A DNA stretch of 64,000 nt, taken from positions 1-64,000 of the forward strand of contig JABFSL010000072.1 of assembly GCA_013140605.1 (NCBI GenBank), given 5' to 3'. The notes under the pieces are model-generated. The model was given only the letters and a program-made list of their open reading frames with translations, did not search any database and was not told where the DNA came from. The stretch's first letter is position 1; each line of letters begins with the position of its first letter. The translations under genes and the position numbers were made by a program. The stretch comes from Anaerolineales bacterium. GTDB lineage: Bacteria > Chloroflexota > Anaerolineae > Anaerolineales > Villigracilaceae. Shown here in pieces: positions 61,841 to 64,000 of this stretch.

Positions 61841-62539
61841 ATGAATATTACAACAAAGGATCTTGCAAAAGTTGTTGTCTTCCAAAACGCAACAGAAGGC
61901 GATCTGAAATTGATCTTGAAGAACAGCATTGTTCGTTCAATTGAAGAAGGGGAATTTTTCTTTTTCCAGGGAGATTTCGCGCAATATTTATACATCCTTA
62001 CCAGTGGACAAGTTAAATTAATGCAATCCAACCCCAATGGACAGCAGGTCAATTTGCGGACGATCTATCCCTGGCAAATGTTCGGCGCGCTGGGTGCTGT
62101 CCGCAGCGAGGCCACCTACCCTGCCACAGCCCAAGCCCTGGAAAACAGCACTGGCTTGGCAATCGAGAGCAGTTTCCTGCACAAATTGTTGGAAACTCAC
62201 CCACAAATCGCGTTCGATCTGATGACATTAATGACCACTTACATTCAGGAAATGCAGGCGCGTTATCGCGAACTCGCCACCGAACGGGTTGAACAGCGCG
62301 TGGCAAATGCATTGCTCAGGCTGGCGGCACAAGTTGGCATAAGGTCTGAGAAAGAAGCCATCATCGAACTCTCCTTCTCGCGGCAGGATGTGGCGGAAAT
62401 GACAGGCACCACCCTTTTCACGGTCAGCCGCCTGCTCAGCGACTGGGAGCGCAAGGGAATCATCAAGACTGGCCGTGAACGCATAAAAATAATCAGGCCG
62501 CACGATCTGGTCAGAATTTCAGATGGAATGGAAAAATAG
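61841..62539 (+). CDS. Crp/Fnr-family transcription regulator
   Basis: This 232-residue protein has a cNMP-type sensor domain (about 10-125) and a dimer helix (about 130-160). The helix-turn-helix (about 175-225) has the recognition helix in FSRQDVAEMTGTTLFTVSRLLSDWERKG. No N-terminal Cys cluster is present, so it is not an oxygen-sensing Fnr by iron-sulfur. Its position before DUF1858 and the NirK fusion fits a nitrite/NO-responding NnrR/DNR-type regulator; the inducer is unproven. A terminator follows. Confidence 0.9.
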   Translation: MNITTKDLAKVVVFQNATEGDLKLILKNSIVRSIEEGEFFFFQGDFAQYLYILTSGQVKLMQSNPNGQQVNLRTIYPWQMFGALGAVRSEATYPATAQALENSTGLAIESSFLHKLLETHPQIAFDLMTLMTTYIQEMQARYRELATERVEQRVANALLRLAAQVGIRSEKEAIIELSFSRQDVAEMTGTTLFTVSRLLSDWERKGIIKTGRERIKIIRPHDLVRISDGMEK

Positions 62540-62560
62540 GACGGTTGCCCGTCCTATTTT
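62533..62560 (+). terminator. Terminator after the Crp/Fnr gene
   Basis: AAAATAGGACGG pairs with CCGTCCTATTTT around TTGC; TATTTG follows. It overlaps the last codons. Confidence 0.85.
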
Positions 62561-62611
62561 TATTTGCGCCAGCGCAAAGACAACCCGGGGGAATAAAGAT
62601 ATTCTATATTC

Positions 62612-62827
62612 ATGACGAATGATGTTTTGGCAGTTCCAGAAACCAATGTGGCAGATTTGCTAAAGTCAAATCCGTTAATAGTCAGTTTCTTTATCCATCA
62701 GCAGACCGCCTGCGTGGGCTGTTATATGGCAAAGTTTTGCACGCTGGAAGATGTGATCCAAACTTACTTCCTCAATAAACAGTCCTTCCTTGAGGAACTT
62801 TCCAAAATCATTGTTCAAAAAATTTAA
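62612..62827 (+). CDS. DUF1858-family small redox protein
   Basis: This 71-residue protein has the DUF1858 pattern NVADLLKSNPLIVSFFIHQQTACVGCYMAKFCTLEDVIQTYF with Cys34, Cys37 and Cys43. Such proteins accompany hybrid-cluster and NO-detoxification or nitrite enzymes and may be redox-active. It lies 13 bases before the NirK fusion and shares its direction, so the two should be co-transcribed. Confidence 0.85.
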   Translation: MTNDVLAVPETNVADLLKSNPLIVSFFIHQQTACVGCYMAKFCTLEDVIQTYFLNKQSFLEELSKIIVQKI

Positions 62828-62840
62828 TAAGGAGAAAAAG

Positions 62841-64000
62841 ATGAAATCGTTCATTAAATACTTGATACTGATTCTTTTTGTAGCCGCGTTCGCCGCCGCT
62901 TGCTCAGGAAAAAATTCTCAAACTGCGAGCAAGGAATATGTAATAACAACAGAAATGAAAGACGGCAATTTGATCTTTCTAGGCGTCAGCGATGAAATCA
63001 ACGGGAAAGCAAACCCCATCTTAATCGCCAATCCCGGTGAAACGATCACTGTCACACTGATCAACGGTGGCATGGGACAACATGACATTACCTTCCCGGC
63101 AATTAAAATCAGCACCGGGTTGGTAAAGGAAAAAGGCGAGGAAGTCTCCGTCACATTTACGGTTCCAGTCACAACGGGACAATTGGAATATTATGACAGT
63201 ATAGGCAACCACGCCGACCTGGGTATGAAAGGCGTTCTGGTAGTCGGTTCCGCGCCAATAAGCGGACAATCTGCCGCTGACCCTCACCAGGCGGCGGTAT
63301 TCGCGGCGTTTGAGAAAGGCGCCTGCGCCACCTGCCACACCATTCCCGGAATCCCAAATGCAAAGGGAGTTGTCGGGCCGAATCTTGGGGATATAGTTTT
63401 TTCCGCTCAAGATTATTTGGGCAGCGGAGAATATACAGGCAGCGCAAAAACCGCCGAAGAGTACATCCACGAATCGATCATACAACCTGAGGCATTCCTG
63501 GCGGCAACCTGCCCCACAGGACCATGCACAGCCGGCGTGATGCCCGCCACGTTATCGCAAACCTTGAATACAGATGAGATCGACTCCATTGTGCAATACC
63601 TTAATGGACTGCCCCTCGGCGCGTATCCTGATGCGTCCGATTCAGCCTCATCTCAACCTGTAGCAACGCAGGCACCCGCTACCGGCGCGGATATCGTGCG
63701 CAGCCCGATTGATCTCCCCGCACCCCTCGAGATCCGCGAACCGACCACAGTCGTAATCAATCTGGAAGCCATCGAAGTGGAAGGCCAGCTCTCTGATGGA
63801 ACCACCTACACATACTGGACGTTCAATGGCGCAGTCCCCGGTCCATTCTTCCGCGTGCGCCTGGGCGACACCATCGAAGTGCATATGAAGAACACCACCG
63901 GCAGTGTCATGAATCACTCCGTGGATTTTCATGCAGTGACCGGCCCCGGTGGCGGCGCGGCAATGACTCAGACCAAACCCGGTGAAGAAACAATGTTCAC
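62841..64000 (+). CDS. nirK: Lipoprotein fusion: cupredoxin-like domain, cytochrome c, copper nitrite reductase NirK (5' part only)
   Basis: The frame is open from ATG 62841 (AAGGAGAA site) to the end of the window: 386 residues visible. A lipobox (AAAC, Cys21) anchors it. Residues about 30-136 are a cupredoxin-like fold with His81, His124 and Met129. At the usual Cys position of the type-1 copper site (YYCSxPGH) it has Asp119 (YYDSIGNH). Residues about 145-255 are a cytochrome c with CATCH (162-166) and the likely Met234. After a Ser/Ala/Pro linker a NirK domain starts near 300; NHSVDFHA gives His359 (type-1), Asp362 (catalytic) and His364 (type-2). It reduces nitrite to NO. The C-terminus lies beyond the window. 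Confidence 0.9.
   Translation, partial: MKSFIKYLILILFVAAFAAACSGKNSQTASKEYVITTEMKDGNLIFLGVSDEINGKANPILIANPGETITVTLINGGMGQHDITFPAIKISTGLVKEKGEEVSVTFTVPVTTGQLEYYDSIGNHADLGMKGVLVVGSAPISGQSAADPHQAAVFAAFEKGACATCHTIPGIPNAKGVVGPNLGDIVFSAQDYLGSGEYTGSAKTAEEYIHESIIQPEAFLAATCPTGPCTAGVMPATLSQTLNTDEIDSIVQYLNGLPLGAYPDASDSASSQPVATQAPATGADIVRSPIDLPAPLEIREPTTVVINLEAIEVEGQLSDGTTYTYWTFNGAVPGPFFRVRLGDTIEVHMKNTTGSVMNHSVDFHAVTGPGGGAAMTQTKPGEETMF

Overview
The window looks like a chromosomal segment of an uncultured or poorly characterised Chloroflexota bacterium, most likely class Anaerolineae. This is inferred from gene content and style: secreted proteins with Thr/Pro linkers of the TPTNTP type, NBR1-Ig-like lipoproteins, DUF58/transglutaminase pairs, a B12-dependent ribonucleotide reductase and very abundant palindromic intergenic repeats. 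There is no rRNA, no tRNA that I can recognise, and no CRISPR array.

Layout. 1-13.5 kb is mixed housekeeping and envelope genes: the end of a PLP transsulfuration enzyme, a SpoIIE-type phosphatase, a deoxynucleoside kinase, two NBR1-like lipoproteins, an AarF/UbiB kinase, a large secreted ExeM/NucH-type nuclease, a PPK2 and a diguanylate cyclase. 13.5-19.6 kb is rich in repeats and holds an orphan MazF-like toxin lying between two direct repeat copies, a terpene-cyclase-fold protein, and an atypical response regulator next to an ammonium transporter. 19.6-23.8 kb is an A+T-rich island with three overlapping genes: a Rad50/SMC-like ATPase with a zinc hook, a small middle protein and a PD-(D/E)XK nuclease. 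It resembles the ABC-three-component/Lamassu anti-phage systems. Palindromes of one family lie at both ends, with gene debris at one end. 23.8-27.3 kb is the nrdR-nrdJ dNTP synthesis pair.

27.7-43.3 kb is a core region: a DUF58/transglutaminase pair, an alpha/beta hydrolase and a hydrolase-acyl-CoA synthetase fusion, RNase J behind a clear promoter, leader and terminator, MutY, a GT-C-like membrane protein and a metallo-hydrolase. 43.4-53.2 kb holds two UbiA-type prenyltransferase paralogues on either side of a 2229-residue RHS protein with its own small membrane protein, read here as a polymorphic toxin and candidate immunity gene. 53.3-56.1 kb has a PPi-type phosphofructokinase and a RarD-like transporter.

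56.2-64 kb is a copper and nitrite module: two copper chaperones, a TauE/SafE membrane protein with a C-terminal cupredoxin, the CopA copper ATPase, and CsoR with a G-tract operator. These are followed by a Crp/Fnr regulator, a DUF1858 protein and a lipoprotein in which a cupredoxin-like domain, cytochrome c and a copper nitrite reductase (NirK) are fused; it runs off the window end. The arrangement makes sense if copper supply and detoxification serve the copper-dependent nitrite reductase.

At least four families of dispersed palindromic elements occupy the intergenic spaces. They include a 118-120 bp MITE-like element present three times.
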